Below, piece by piece: positions 9,781 to 17,661 of a DNA stretch of 63,616 nt. The stretch spans positions 1 to 63,616 of the forward strand of contig HF986093.1 in assembly GCA_000431015.1 (NCBI GenBank). The letters are read 5' to 3'. Positions within the stretch are counted from its first letter, which is position 1. Every line of letters starts with the position of its first letter. Origin of the DNA: Alistipes sp. CAG:514 (GTDB lineage: Bacteria > Bacteroidota > Bacteroidia > Bacteroidales > UBA932). Made by a program: the position numbers and the translations under genes. Below the pieces are notes generated by a model that was not told where the DNA came from, made no database searches, and saw nothing but the letters and a program-made list of their open reading frames with translations.

Positions 9781-9820
9781 AACCGACGAGGGTGACTTTT
9801 TTGTCATCCTCGTTGGTTAT
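9779..9820. terminator. Strong bidirectional stem-loop terminator after the SusCD-phosphatase operon
   Basis: An 18-bp stem (arms 9779-9796 and 9803-9820) with two G-T pairs closes on a loop of six T. Because the arms end in AT-rich sequence, it could act on either strand. It ends the operon that begins with the sigma factor and insulates the lysR gene that starts just after it. Confidence 0.75.
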
Positions 9821-9850
9821 ATTCACAAAACTGGCTAATTTTGTGAATAT
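9819..9850. promoter_or_regulatory. Perfect 12-bp inverted repeat overlapping the lysR start codon
   Basis: Arms ATATTCACAAAA (9819-9830) and TTTTGTGAATAT (9839-9850) are exact reverse complements, separated by 8 bp. The right arm runs into the ATG at 9849. Its position and symmetry suit an autoregulatory operator, or a hairpin that hides the translation start. It shares two bases with the preceding terminator. Confidence 0.6.
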
Positions 9851-10706
9851 GTCTACAAAATGTTACCGGGAAGGGGTTCTGGAGGATTTCAGACTGAGAA
9901 TATTCATGGCGGTGGCCGAGAAGGGCAGCTTCACTTTGGCCGCCAAGGCGCTTGGTGTGTCGCAGCCGGCTGTCAGCCAGAACATCGCGGAGCTTGAGAA
10001 GAGCCTCGGCGCGGAACTGTTTCTCCGGAGAAAAGGCTCCGTCACGCTCACTCCGAAAGGCGCGGCGTTCAAGGAATATGCCGGGAGGATCCTCTACTGG
10101 TACACGGCGACGGAAATGATGTTCGGGCCGGAGGGCAAACTCTCCGCCAACAAGCCGATCAGACTCTCCGCCGACGGATTCATCGCCAGCCATATTCTCC
10201 CCCAGGCGCTTTCAAAACTTCTGGCCTTCAATCCGTCCCTGACTTTCTCCATCCGCAGCGAATCTTCCGGAAATAATTCAGACATAAGGATTTACGCCCA
10301 AAGGCACGTGACAGAGCCATCGTTCGAAGACATCGGCACGTTCTTGTTCAGCGTGACGGCATCGGCGGTAAGCTCCAATCCGGCATATTCAAAAACGACA
10401 GACCTGAAAGACCTTCCGCAGAGCGCCAGGCTTGCGGTTCCGAAGATATATTCAGAGATTTTGCCGCTTGATTTGAAGGCGCGCGTGGCGGTCGTGTCGG
10501 ATTCTGCCGAAGCCATCGTGAAGTTGGTCGCAGATTCCCCAGACATCATCGGCCTGCTCCCCCATCCTGCCACACGCCAGGACCTCATCACGCTTCCCGT
10601 CTCTCTTCCGAGCCTCGCTCTTGACGTACATCTTCAGACCCCGGAAGGCCCCAATCCTATCGCCACCGCCCTCCGCCGGATTCTCTGCGACCAATTTCCG
10701 GCTTAG
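9849..10706 (+). CDS. LysR-family transcriptional regulator
   Basis: A 285-residue LysR regulator. The winged HTH is at the N-terminus (about residues 12-72): FRLRIFMAVAEKGSFTLAAK, LGVSQPAVSQNIAELEKSLG and FLRRKGSVTLTPKG. The rest is a shortened substrate-binding domain with weak similarity to periplasmic binding folds. The ATG at 9849 is chosen over an in-frame GTG at 9792 because the latter lies inside a terminator hairpin. No neighbouring target operon is evident: upstream is the SusCD operon end and downstream an intergenic repeat region. A perfect palindrome overlaps its start, suggesting self-regulation. The effector is unknown. Confidence 0.9.
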   Translation: MSTKCYREGVLEDFRLRIFMAVAEKGSFTLAAKALGVSQPAVSQNIAELEKSLGAELFLRRKGSVTLTPKGAAFKEYAGRILYWYTATEMMFGPEGKLSANKPIRLSADGFIASHILPQALSKLLAFNPSLTFSIRSESSGNNSDIRIYAQRHVTEPSFEDIGTFLFSVTASAVSSNPAYSKTTDLKDLPQSARLAVPKIYSEILPLDLKARVAVVSDSAEAIVKLVADSPDIIGLLPHPATRQDLITLPVSLPSLALDVHLQTPEGPNPIATALRRILCDQFPA

Positions 10707-10868
10707 TAACGTAAAAAAAATAACCTGCCTCAGATTAGGAGAAGATTTTCGAGGATAGATCTATTTTCGAAGAAGGAGTGTGCCGGTGGCACATGACTGA
10801 TGAGAAAACAGATATAGACCGAAAAGATTCCTTAAGATGAGGCAGGTTATTTTTTGAAGGTTACTTAG
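10702..10868. repeat. Dispersed structured element, copy A (TIRs plus core hairpin)
   Basis: About 167 bp bounded by imperfect terminal inverted repeats (10702-10740 and 10829-10868) that share AAAAATAACCTGCCTCA on the left with its exact complement on the right. The interior holds the conserved core: TTTTCGAGGATAG, a variable stem, GAAGAAGGAGT, the small hairpin GTGCC-GGT-GGCAC, CTGATGAG, the second stem arm and CCGAAAAGA. The core is nearly identical to the copy at 47692-47855 except in the paired arms. The left end overlaps the lysR stop codon, so insertion or co-option at the gene end is likely. It may also act as a terminator, since the outer stem ends in a T run. Confidence 0.7.
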
Positions 10869-10935
10869 TAAACGTTAAAAAATAAGTTGGTAAAGAATTG
10901 GCGGTATTTTCGGCATAGCTACCTTTTCTCTTTTT
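10861..10935. repeat. Dispersed element, half copy F (left arm only)
   Basis: This begins inside the right arm of copy A and carries the left TIR, whose words include TTAGTAAACGTTAAAAAATA and AAGTTGGTAA, then GGCGGTATTTTCGG, which in the 47.7 kb copy leads into the core. The similarity ends at about 10935, so this is a truncated copy abutting copy A at a palindromic joint. Confidence 0.6.
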
Positions 10936-11280
10936 CAAGGGTGGTCTGTCCGGCGTGATGATGAACGATGTCGTGTCGGATCCGGTCGGCACCTTCGTGA
11001 GACTGGCGACACCCTCCCCCTGACATCAACGGCCCACTCCCCTACCAGAAGGATGCTTCAAGGCGGCTTTCGGCGGCACGTGGAAGGTTAAGTTTTTTTT
11101 ACGAAACGCTTTCAGTCCAAAGCTGGCCAGAAGCATCTGGAAGGCACTTTGACGTGAAAAACTTGTGACTTTGGCTTCAAGTTTTTCAGCCCGACACGGT
11201 CTCTGCGGGCATAGGAAGGTTATGTGGCTGAAGGTGTTTTGTAGAATTTAACTGGAAGTAATAGGTATTACGTGGCATCA
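10936..11280. other. Gene-free stretch with possible decayed coding sequence and a hairpin
   Basis: No intact gene is recognised. Short open runs on the plus strand (for example one ending LATPSP at about 11025, and one reading AAFGGTWKVKFF near 11060) look like decayed coding sequence, but I cannot assign a family. A perfect 11-bp stem (11155-11165 with 11178-11188) with a 12-base loop is present and could be a terminator. No tRNA-like sequence is seen. Confidence 0.35.
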
Positions 11281-11291
11281 TGTAATAAAGC

Positions 11292-11483
11292 TTATGCGAA
11301 AGCGGATTTTGTCCATTGATTTAGTTCTGTTTCGCCCCCTGACCCAAACCAGATGTCTTGGCCTAAGTCGGCACTGTTATCGGTATAAAGAAGTGTAGTG
11401 ATTATCGCATATATTCCGTCATCATTTTTCACAACTGCCAGTTGTAAACTCGGCTTTTCTTTAGTATATTTGCAGGTGAAAAC
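11292..11483 (-). pseudogene. C-terminal remnant of an unidentified gene
   Basis: The reverse strand is open for about 64 codons and ends with TAA at 11292-11294. It encodes a protein-like tail (SLQLAVVKNDDGIYAI, then LLYTDNSADLGQDIWFG). Composition is that of real protein, but there is no start codon: the frame runs back to an in-frame stop near 11499. The 5' part would overlap the promoter of the toxin gene on the other strand. It is probably the surviving 3' end of a gene cut away by rearrangement. Family not recognised. Confidence 0.4.
11442..11472 (+). promoter_or_regulatory. Bacteroidetes-type promoter for the HigBA-like pair
   Basis: TATATTTG at 11465-11472 fits the -7 consensus TAnnTTTG. 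TTG at 11442-11444 is 20 bases upstream, in the usual -33 position. The first ATG of the toxin gene is 21 bp downstream. Antitoxins of such pairs often repress this promoter, but no operator was found. Confidence 0.55.
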
Positions 11484-11492
11484 GTTTGTGCC

Positions 11493-12043
11493 ATGATGCT
11501 ATTTGATGAGATAACCAATGACGGCCGTTTGTGGTCTGTCCGTTATGAAGGGGAGGAAGAGAATGCCTTGTTAGATCGTTTGCCCAGTGGAATGATGTAG
11601 AGTGGCTCCGTGCGTTCTTTTACGAGAACAAAGATGACTTGGAGTCGTATTTCAAGGTAACGGATGTGAATGAGGCTATCTATGACACGATCGAAGACAG
11701 CGACAAATTACAGTGCCTTATTCTTGATCTGAGCCCGGATGCGGATTTGGAGAAGTTGTTCCGGCCTTTGGATAATCGTCAGACTGCCGCTTTGATGCTG
11801 GATAAGGAAAAGGCCCGGCTCAAGAACGATGGTGGCCATCCCTCCTGGTTAAGGCTATATGCCATTCGTTTGGAGAAAGGAGCATTTATTGTGACCGGCG
11901 GGGCAATTAAACTAACGGCTACGATGGCAGAACGTGAGCATACGCTTCTGGAGCTGGCGAAGATGGAGAAGGTGCGTAACTTTTTGCTGGATGAAGGCAT
12001 CGTGGACAAAGAAAGTTTCATCGACTATCAAGATTCACAATAG
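11493..12043 (+). pseudogene. HigB-like (Gp49 family) toxin gene broken by a frameshift
   Basis: The gene starts in one frame (ATGs at 11493 and 11496, FDEITNDGRLWSVRYEGE) and reaches a stop at 11598. The adjacent frame then continues with FAQWNDVEWLRAFFYENK and runs to 12043, including NEAIYDTIEDSDKL, LFRPLDNRQ and the C-terminal ALMLDKEKARLK ... GGAIKLTATM. Joined at about 11575 the two parts give one continuous protein of about 182 residues of the phage-derived Gp49-like / HigB RelE-superfamily type found in Bacteroidales. A single-base indel explains the break. From 11639 a TTG-initiated 134-residue product could still be made but would lack the N-terminus. The antitoxin gene follows after 11 bp and is intact. 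A sequencing error cannot be excluded. Confidence 0.75.
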
Positions 12044-12054
12044 TTTATATTATT

Positions 12055-12360
12055 ATGGGAACCGCAGTTGAAAGATTGAGACAGTATCAAGCCCCGACAC
12101 CTTCAAGGTGGCGGGAGGAGGCGGAGTGGCGTCGCGCAAACCGCGCATGGCTACGTCGTTCGCAGGCTGTGGCCATGAAGATGCTTGACAGGATGGAAGA
12201 GATGAGATGGACGCAGGCACAGGTGGCGGAAAAACTTGGATGCAGTCAGCAATATGTGTCCCGGATTGTTAAGGGGAACGAGAATCTTACTCTTGAGATG
12301 TTGTCCAAGATCGAGGACAATCTGGGCGTGGAGGTATTTAAGGGTAAAGGCGGAATGTGA
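12055..12360 (+). CDS. HigA-like XRE-family antitoxin
   Basis: A 101-residue helix-turn-helix protein. The HTH is C-terminal (about residues 45-95): MEEMRWTQAQVAEKLGCSQQ, then YVSRIVKGNENLTLEMLSKI. The first 40 residues, rich in Arg and Trp, are likely to bind the toxin. It starts 11 bp after the frameshifted HigB-like gene, the toxin-first order typical of HigBA. With the toxin broken, it survives as an orphan antitoxin that could still repress the locus or neutralise a related toxin elsewhere. A terminator follows at 12400-12430. Confidence 0.85.
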   Translation: MGTAVERLRQYQAPTPSRWREEAEWRRANRAWLRRSQAVAMKMLDRMEEMRWTQAQVAEKLGCSQQYVSRIVKGNENLTLEMLSKIEDNLGVEVFKGKGGM

Positions 12361-12399
12361 CAATTAGGCCCAAGAATGATAAGTACATACGCACAAAAA

Positions 12400-12430
12400 A
12401 GAGGACGACCGTGAGTTGTGGTCGTCCTCT
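12400..12430. terminator. Bidirectional terminator between higA-like and ferredoxin genes
   Basis: A perfect 11-bp stem, AGAGGACGACC (12400-12410) with its complement at 12420-12430, 9-base loop. A run of A precedes the left arm, so it reads as a hairpin followed by T on the minus strand. It separates two convergent genes. Confidence 0.8.
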
Positions 12431-12451
12431 CTGGAATCTTGCTATGTCCGA

Positions 12452-12622
12452 TTACTCTGCCGGGTGGATGGCTCCCATCGGGCAGACATCGGCGCAGGTG
12501 CCGCAGTCGATGCAGGCATCTGGATCGATGGTGTAAATGTCACCCTCGTGGATAGCACCCTGAGGGCACTCGCTCGCGCATGTTCCGCAAGCTACGCAAT
12601 CTTCTGAAATCTTGTAAGCCAT
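12452..12622 (-). CDS. 2[4Fe-4S] bacterial ferredoxin
   Basis: A 56-residue electron carrier. The reverse strand reads MAYKISEDCVACGTCASECP and continues to a second cluster motif CIDCGTCADVCP. The two CxxCxxCxxxCP motifs, at about residues 9-20 and 37-48, give eight cysteines for two [4Fe-4S] clusters, as in clostridial-type ferredoxins. Small size, acidic character and AT-rich flanks fit a single-gene unit. The usual redox partners in anaerobes are pyruvate:ferredoxin oxidoreductase, Rnf or hydrogenases, none of which is nearby. The longer plus-strand open frame over the same bases is a shadow. Confidence 0.93.
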   Translation of the reverse strand: MAYKISEDCVACGTCASECPQGAIHEGDIYTIDPDACIDCGTCADVCPMGAIHPAE

Positions 12623-12699
12623 AATTCTAATAAATTAACTTGTTTTCATACTTTCCATCCCGGTTTCCCGGAAACAACATGCAAAGATAAATCTTTAAA

Positions 12700-13758
12700 T
12701 CACAATATCAAACCCCATACCACAAAAACGACAAGCGCTATTCCTACTTTTATCGCCTTCGCCCTCACAAACGAAGACTTGCTGTCCGCCAGCAGCGGAA
12801 GCGACACGTGACCGTCCTGCACGATGGAGTTCGCCAGAAGAACCGGGAACGGTATCACGCCGCTCGCGAACAAGGTCACGAAGATCAGATGAGGGCCGGA
12901 CTCGGGGATAAGGCCGACAAGGATAGCCAGGAGGATCATCAGTGCCGTGTTGTCGCTGACCCAGGACGAGATGTCGATGGCGCTGAACAGGAGTCCTATG
13001 ACCAGAAGCACGCCGAAAGTCCATGCGAATATGCTCGGAAGGTGCTTACGCACAATGTGTTCCCAAAGATGTTCCTCCACGAAATGGTCGGATGCGAAGA
13101 GCAGCGCGGCGATCACCGCAAGGCTCAGGATGCCGAAAAACCAGAACGACCACTCCTCGTTGAAGAACGCAAGACCCTCAGTCTCGCCGCCTTCCTCAAG
13201 GAAACCGAGAAGCAGCGCGGCGATGAAAAGGACGACTCCGGCAAACAGGAATATTCTTACCTTTCCGAAGTGCCTCCCCTCCTTGTGATGGTGTCCGCCC
13301 TGGCGCTCGCACCCGTCCCCGTGCAGCTCGAAGGAATCCTCCAGCCTGGTCGGCAGAGGCTTGGCCTGAGGGAAGAACCTGTCAATCAACAGCCCCGTCA
13401 CCACGGCGAGGACGAACAGCGACGCGAAAAGGATCACGGCCTTCCCCGGGAACAGAGCCATCATCATGAAGGACTCGTCGCCGACGGTGGCTATCATCAT
13501 CGCCACCAAAGCTCCGAAACTCAACATTCTGTGGGTGTAGAGCGAGACGGCGGCAAAACCGCCCACACAACCGGGAATCGTCCCCAGAAGGGAAGAGACA
13601 ACGACCTGCGCGAAGCCGGATTTTCTCAATGACCTGAACATCCTGCCGTCCGACTCCACGTTGAACGACTCGATGATCATCATCATCACGACAACCAGGC
13701 CGGAGATCAGGACCGCGCCTCGGAGCGCGTCAAAAAACAAAGTGAAGAAGTTGGTCAT
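12700..13758 (-). CDS. ArsP_2-type putative heavy-metal permease (10-TM; also called putative manganese transporter)
   Basis: A 352-residue polytopic inner-membrane protein. Hydrophobic segments appear near residues 12-30, 45-70, 80-105, 110-128, 170-190, 208-228, 240-265, 275-295, 300-320 and 333-350. Conserved features include GTIPGCVGGFAAVSLYTHR, ATVGDESFMMMALFP in TM3-4, and the paralogous GLIPESGPHLIFVTLFASG in the second half, suggesting an internal duplication. A His-rich cytoplasmic or periplasmic loop (GGHHHKEGRHFGK, about residue 155) may bind metal. The Pfam family is described as a putative heavy-metal exporter; the real substrate is not settled. Its start is 8 bp from the 3' end of the DUF1573 gene, which lies upstream on the same strand. 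Confidence 0.8.
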   Translation of the reverse strand: MTNFFTLFFDALRGAVLISGLVVVMMMIIESFNVESDGRMFRSLRKSGFAQVVVSSLLGTIPGCVGGFAAVSLYTHRMLSFGALVAMMIATVGDESFMMMALFPGKAVILFASLFVLAVVTGLLIDRFFPQAKPLPTRLEDSFELHGDGCERQGGHHHKEGRHFGKVRIFLFAGVVLFIAALLLGFLEEGGETEGLAFFNEEWSFWFFGILSLAVIAALLFASDHFVEEHLWEHIVRKHLPSIFAWTFGVLLVIGLLFSAIDISSWVSDNTALMILLAILVGLIPESGPHLIFVTLFASGVIPFPVLLANSIVQDGHVSLPLLADSKSSFVRAKAIKVGIALVVFVVWGLIL

Positions 13759-13765
13759 ATCGCAG

Positions 13766-14971
13766 TCAGTCTGTCACGATTCCGGTCAGATAAAGTGTAA
13801 CCTGGGGCCGCAAGGGGGAATTGGTCGTCAAGGTGAGAAGGACAAGGCACTCCCCCTGAGGGAATCCGGCGGTGTCGAACGCCACCTTCAGATCACCCTT
13901 CCCGCCAGCCGGGACATCCTTGAAATCCTCGGCGGTGACGTGGGAGGTCTCCGCGTCCACCTTGTAGATCTTCAATGTTTCCTTACCGCGGTTCTCGATC
14001 CTGAACGCGCAGTCAAGCACCTTCCCGGCCTTGACCTTCCCGAAGGAATAGGTGCTGTTGTCAAGCATTGGCCGTGGCCCGCGGTTTCTCTCATCCTCCG
14101 TCAAGCCCGAGAAATTCTCTTTAGTGTAGGTGTAGATTCCCAGCTTGCCCTTTCCTTCTCCAAGCTCGGGATTAGGCTCACTGACAAGAGCCTCCGCCCC
14201 GGCGGCAGGCTTTTCCTTCCCAGCTTTCGGAGAGACCGCCGCCTTGTACACACGTCCGTCCACAACCGGCGTGGCGTAATAGTAGTTCTTCCCCCAATGA
14301 TTCCTGTCAGCCGTGACCGTGTAGGACAGGCTCGCGGTGGAACGCGCCGGAACCGGATTCGGAGACAGCCTCACGGACAAGCCTTCGCTCACATCCGAGA
14401 ACTTGACGTTCAGCGGCTTGCTCCCAAGGTTGGCAACAAGCATATTCCCGCTTTTCTGCTGTCCCTGGGACAGGTTCCCTCCCTTGATGTCCACCTTCTT
14501 GAGGGCAAGGTTGCCGAAGCGGATCGGATAGAGTTCCTCAAGAGAGAGCTTCTTGTCATGGCTGACTCCCCTTAGCCGCAGGACCACCGGCTGCTTCAGG
14601 CCGGAGAAATAGGCCGTGAGGGTCTTGTCAAAAGGATAGCCTTTCTCGTCATTCTTGAAAGTCACCTTGATCGTGCCGGTGCCGCCCGGGTTGATCGGCT
14701 TCTTCGTCCACTCGACATTGGTGCAGCCGCAGGAAGAGACCACATTATAGATAAGTATGGCCTTCTCACTGACATTCTTCACGGTAAAGACGGCGGTCAC
14801 CGGGCCGTCAGACACAAGGATGTCACCGAAGTCATGCACCGTCTTGTCGAGCTGAACAATCCCGCCGAAAGTGTTGTTCCTGCCGGAACCTTGCGCCAAG
14901 GCGGAGCATGGCGCCAAAACCAACGGAAGGGCGATGAGGGAATATGTCACCAGACGTTTGAATATGTTCAT
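13766..14971 (-). CDS. Exported DUF1573-domain protein
   Basis: A 401-residue exported protein with a signal peptide (MNIFKRLVTYSLIALPLVLA, cleavage near ALA-QG). Two DUF1573 domains are visible. The first is at about residues 40-135 (VHDFGDILVSDGPVTAVF, then VVSSCGCTNVEWTKKP) and the second at about 300-395 (YSFGKVKAGKVLDCAFRIEN). DUF1573 is an Ig-like ASPM/SPD2/hydin-type beta-sandwich, common in the periplasm of Bacteroidetes. The paired cysteines of the SCGCT motif are typical. A longer in-frame start at 15094 adds 41 residues with no signal character, so 14971 is used. The permease gene follows 8 bp downstream. Function unknown. Confidence 0.85.
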   Translation of the reverse strand: MNIFKRLVTYSLIALPLVLAPCSALAQGSGRNNTFGGIVQLDKTVHDFGDILVSDGPVTAVFTVKNVSEKAILIYNVVSSCGCTNVEWTKKPINPGGTGTIKVTFKNDEKGYPFDKTLTAYFSGLKQPVVLRLRGVSHDKKLSLEELYPIRFGNLALKKVDIKGGNLSQGQQKSGNMLVANLGSKPLNVKFSDVSEGLSVRLSPNPVPARSTASLSYTVTADRNHWGKNYYYATPVVDGRVYKAAVSPKAGKEKPAAGAEALVSEPNPELGEGKGKLGIYTYTKENFSGLTEDERNRGPRPMLDNSTYSFGKVKAGKVLDCAFRIENRGKETLKIYKVDAETSHVTAEDFKDVPAGGKGDLKVAFDTAGFPQGECLVLLTLTTNSPLRPQVTLYLTGIVTD

Positions 14972-15144
14972 AAAAATCTTCCTTTTAGGGGTGCTGAATG
15001 CAAATTTCTTTCCATTCGCAAATTTACCACTTATTAGGTAATCCTTAAAATAATAGCTTGGATTTTTTTTGACGCCTCCTATATACTTTTTCAAATCCGA
15101 AGTAAAATTTGTAATTTTGTACGATTGTGCGATTGATTTTGGAA

Positions 15145-17079
15145 ATGGCGAACATACAGAACAACGACTACACAGACGACAACATACGGACCCTGGAAGG
15201 TGTCGAACACATCCGCCGGCGTCCGGGAATGTACATCGGAAGGCTTGGCAACGGCTCCAATCCGGGAGACGGCATCTATGTGCTGCTCAAGGAGATCGTC
15301 GACAACTGCATCGACGAGTTCTCCGCCGGATTCGGCAGGCAGGTCATCATCGACATCGATGGCAGACAGGTCTCTATCCGGGACTTCGGACGTGGCATTC
15401 CGCTTAATTCGGTTGTCAAGGCGACCAGTCAGCTGAACACCGGAGGCAAGTTCGACGACAAGGCTTTCAAGAAGTCCGTCGGCCTGAACGGCGTCGGCAC
15501 GAAAGCCGTGAACGCCCTGTCTGAGAAGTTCTACGTCGAGTCCTTCAGGGACGGCGAAAGCTCCTGGGCGCGGTACGAGCGCGGAGAGCTGGTGGGCAGC
15601 GACAGGAAAGAGAAAGTCAGCGAGAAGAACGGAACCCTCGTGGTCTTCACACCGGACAGCACGATGTTCGGGAACTTCGAGTTCAACATGGACTACGTGG
15701 AGACCATGGTCAAGAATTACTCCTACCTTAAGAAAGGGCTGACACTTGTCCTGAACGGTGTCTCCTACAAGTCCGAGAACGGTCTTCTCGACCTGATCAA
15801 AGACACCATCTCCGAGACACCGCTCTACGAGCCGATCCATCTGGTGGGAGAGGACGTGGAGGTCGTGCTGACGCACGGCAACTCCTACGGCGAGAACATA
15901 GCCTCGTTCGTCAACGGACAGAACACCCGTGACGGTGGCACCCACCTCGCGGCGTTCAGGGAGGCCATAGCGAAGACGCTCAAGGACTTCTACAAGAAGA
16001 ACTACGCTCCGGAGGACTGCCGCCAGGGCATCATCGGGGCGATCAGCATCCAGATCCAGGAGCCGAACTTCGAAGGCCAGACAAAGACCAAGCTCGGATC
16101 CACCTACATGTGGGAGAAGGAGAAGACCGACGGGAACGGCAAGAAGATTCTCAATCCCGACGGCTCCATCGAGATCGACCGCGGACCGACCATCCGCTCG
16201 TACGTCAATGACTTCATCGCCAAGAATCTGGACAACTACCTGAGAATCAACAAGGACATTGTTCCGATCATCGAGAACAAGATCAAGGAGTCCCAGGCTG
16301 AGCGCGAGGAGATCGCCGGGATCCAGAAAAAGACCAGGGAAAGGAACAAGAAGGCGAATGTCTATAACCGCAAGCTGCGCGACTGCCGCTTCCACTTCTG
16401 TGACAAGCTGCCTAAAGGCAAGCAGGATCTCGCGGAGCAGACGAGCATATTCATCACGGAGGGTGACTCCGCGAGCGGTACCATCACCAAGGTGAGGAAA
16501 GCCGAATACCAGGCGGTGTTCAGCCTTCGCGGCAAGCCGATCAACTGCTACAAGGAGAGCCGCAAGAAGGTGGCCGAGAACGAGGAGCTGAACCTGCTGG
16601 TCTCAGCCCTGGGAGTCGAGGACGACCTTGAGAACCTCCGCTACAACAACATCATCGTGGCGACCGACGCCGATGATGACGGCATGCACATCAGGATGCT
16701 CGTGCTGACCTTCTTCATGAAATATTACCCGGATCTTATCCGCCGCGGACACGTGCATATTCTTCAAACCCCTCTTTTCAGGGTGGCCAACAAGAAGGTG
16801 AGGCGCTACTGCTACTCCCCCGAGGAGAAGGAGGCCGCCGTCAGGGAGCTGAAGACCGCCGTGCAGATCACGAGGTTCAAGGGTCTGGGAGAGATCTCGT
16901 CGGACGAGTTCGTGGATTTCATCGGAGAGAACATGAGGCTGGATCTCGTCAAGCTTTCCGACGAGGAGTCCATAGCGGACATCATGGAGTTCTACATGGG
17001 CGACAACACGATCGACCGCCAGAACTTCATCAGGGCGAACCTGCGTTCCGAAGAGGAACTTGAAGACGTAAACATCTAA
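15145..17079 (+). CDS. parE: DNA topoisomerase IV subunit B (ParE)
   Basis: The ATPase subunit of the type IIA topoisomerase that decatenates daughter chromosomes, 644 residues. The N-terminal GHKL ATPase shows EHIRRRPGMYIG, EIVDNCIDEF (catalytic Glu and ATP-site Asn), DFGRGIP and GVGTKAVNALS. The transducer follows, then the TOPRIM domain with EGDSASG at about residue 435 and DADDDGMHIR at about 510. The start signature (YTDDNIRTLEGVEHIR) and the length match Bacteroidetes ParE rather than GyrB, which is longer and starts differently. The ATG at 15145 is preferred to a GTG at 15127. A gene for subunit A (parC) is not in the window. A -7-like TAATTTTG lies at 15112-15119. Confidence 0.93.
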   Translation: MANIQNNDYTDDNIRTLEGVEHIRRRPGMYIGRLGNGSNPGDGIYVLLKEIVDNCIDEFSAGFGRQVIIDIDGRQVSIRDFGRGIPLNSVVKATSQLNTGGKFDDKAFKKSVGLNGVGTKAVNALSEKFYVESFRDGESSWARYERGELVGSDRKEKVSEKNGTLVVFTPDSTMFGNFEFNMDYVETMVKNYSYLKKGLTLVLNGVSYKSENGLLDLIKDTISETPLYEPIHLVGEDVEVVLTHGNSYGENIASFVNGQNTRDGGTHLAAFREAIAKTLKDFYKKNYAPEDCRQGIIGAISIQIQEPNFEGQTKTKLGSTYMWEKEKTDGNGKKILNPDGSIEIDRGPTIRSYVNDFIAKNLDNYLRINKDIVPIIENKIKESQAEREEIAGIQKKTRERNKKANVYNRKLRDCRFHFCDKLPKGKQDLAEQTSIFITEGDSASGTITKVRKAEYQAVFSLRGKPINCYKESRKKVAENEELNLLVSALGVEDDLENLRYNNIIVATDADDDGMHIRMLVLTFFMKYYPDLIRRGHVHILQTPLFRVANKKVRRYCYSPEEKEAAVRELKTAVQITRFKGLGEISSDEFVDFIGENMRLDLVKLSDEESIADIMEFYMGDNTIDRQNFIRANLRSEEELEDVNI

Positions 17080-17091
17080 TATTCATTGATT

Positions 17092-17649
17092 ATGTCACGT
17101 TGGGCTAAATTTTGCGGATGGCTGCTGAAGAAGATGGGCTGGACCACGGTAGGTGGCCCCGCGCCGGAAAGCAAATGCATCATTCTCGGTGTGCCACACA
17201 CTTCCGTGTGGGACTTTGTGGTCTCCTACCTCTTCTACACACAGTTCGACCGGACCGCGCACGTCATGATCAAAAAAGAGTTTTTCTTCTGGCCGGTCGG
17301 AGTGTTCCTCCGCAAGGTCGGCTGCATCCCTGTTGACAGGAGAAGCGCCGCCGCGATGGTCAAGAGCCTCATCGAGGAGATGGAGAAGGTGGACACGTTC
17401 CACCTCGCGATCGCCCCGGAAGGCACCAGAAAGGCCGTGAAAAAATGGAAGACCGGCTACCACCTCATCGCCAGAGAGGTCGGATGTCCCGTGTACATGG
17501 GCTACTTCGACTGGAAGACCAAGCGCGTCAGCATCGGCGAGAAGGTTGAGCTGACGGATGACGCGCGCGCCGACACCGACAGGATACAGGCGATCTACGA
17601 AACAATGCACTTCGAGGGCAAACACCCGGAGGGCTATATCACTCATTAA
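17092..17649 (+). CDS. PlsC-like 1-acyl-sn-glycerol-3-phosphate acyltransferase family protein
   Basis: A 185-residue cytoplasmic or membrane-associated acyltransferase. The catalytic HX4D motif is HTSVWD at about residue 36, and the glycerol-phosphate binding motif is PEGTRK at about residue 110. The short form without membrane helices is common in Bacteroidetes and may acylate glycerophospholipids or another polar acceptor. It follows parE by 12 bp and precedes an acyl-CoA ligase by 12 bp, suggesting cotranscription with fatty-acid activation. The ATG at 17092 is preferred to a TTG two codons upstream. The exact acceptor is uncertain. Confidence 0.88.
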   Translation: MSRWAKFCGWLLKKMGWTTVGGPAPESKCIILGVPHTSVWDFVVSYLFYTQFDRTAHVMIKKEFFFWPVGVFLRKVGCIPVDRRSAAAMVKSLIEEMEKVDTFHLAIAPEGTRKAVKKWKTGYHLIAREVGCPVYMGYFDWKTKRVSIGEKVELTDDARADTDRIQAIYETMHFEGKHPEGYITH

Positions 17650-17661
17650 GAATAATTTATT

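Noticed and set aside
10770..10825. CTGATGAG followed by CCGAAA in the repeat cores looks like a hammerhead ribozyme
   Set aside because: The sequence between the two words cannot form a proper stem II next to the conserved bases, and no cleavable stem I/III junction was found.
12416..12607. 63-codon plus-strand frame
   Set aside because: It is a shadow of the minus-strand ferredoxin gene, which has eight correctly spaced cysteines.
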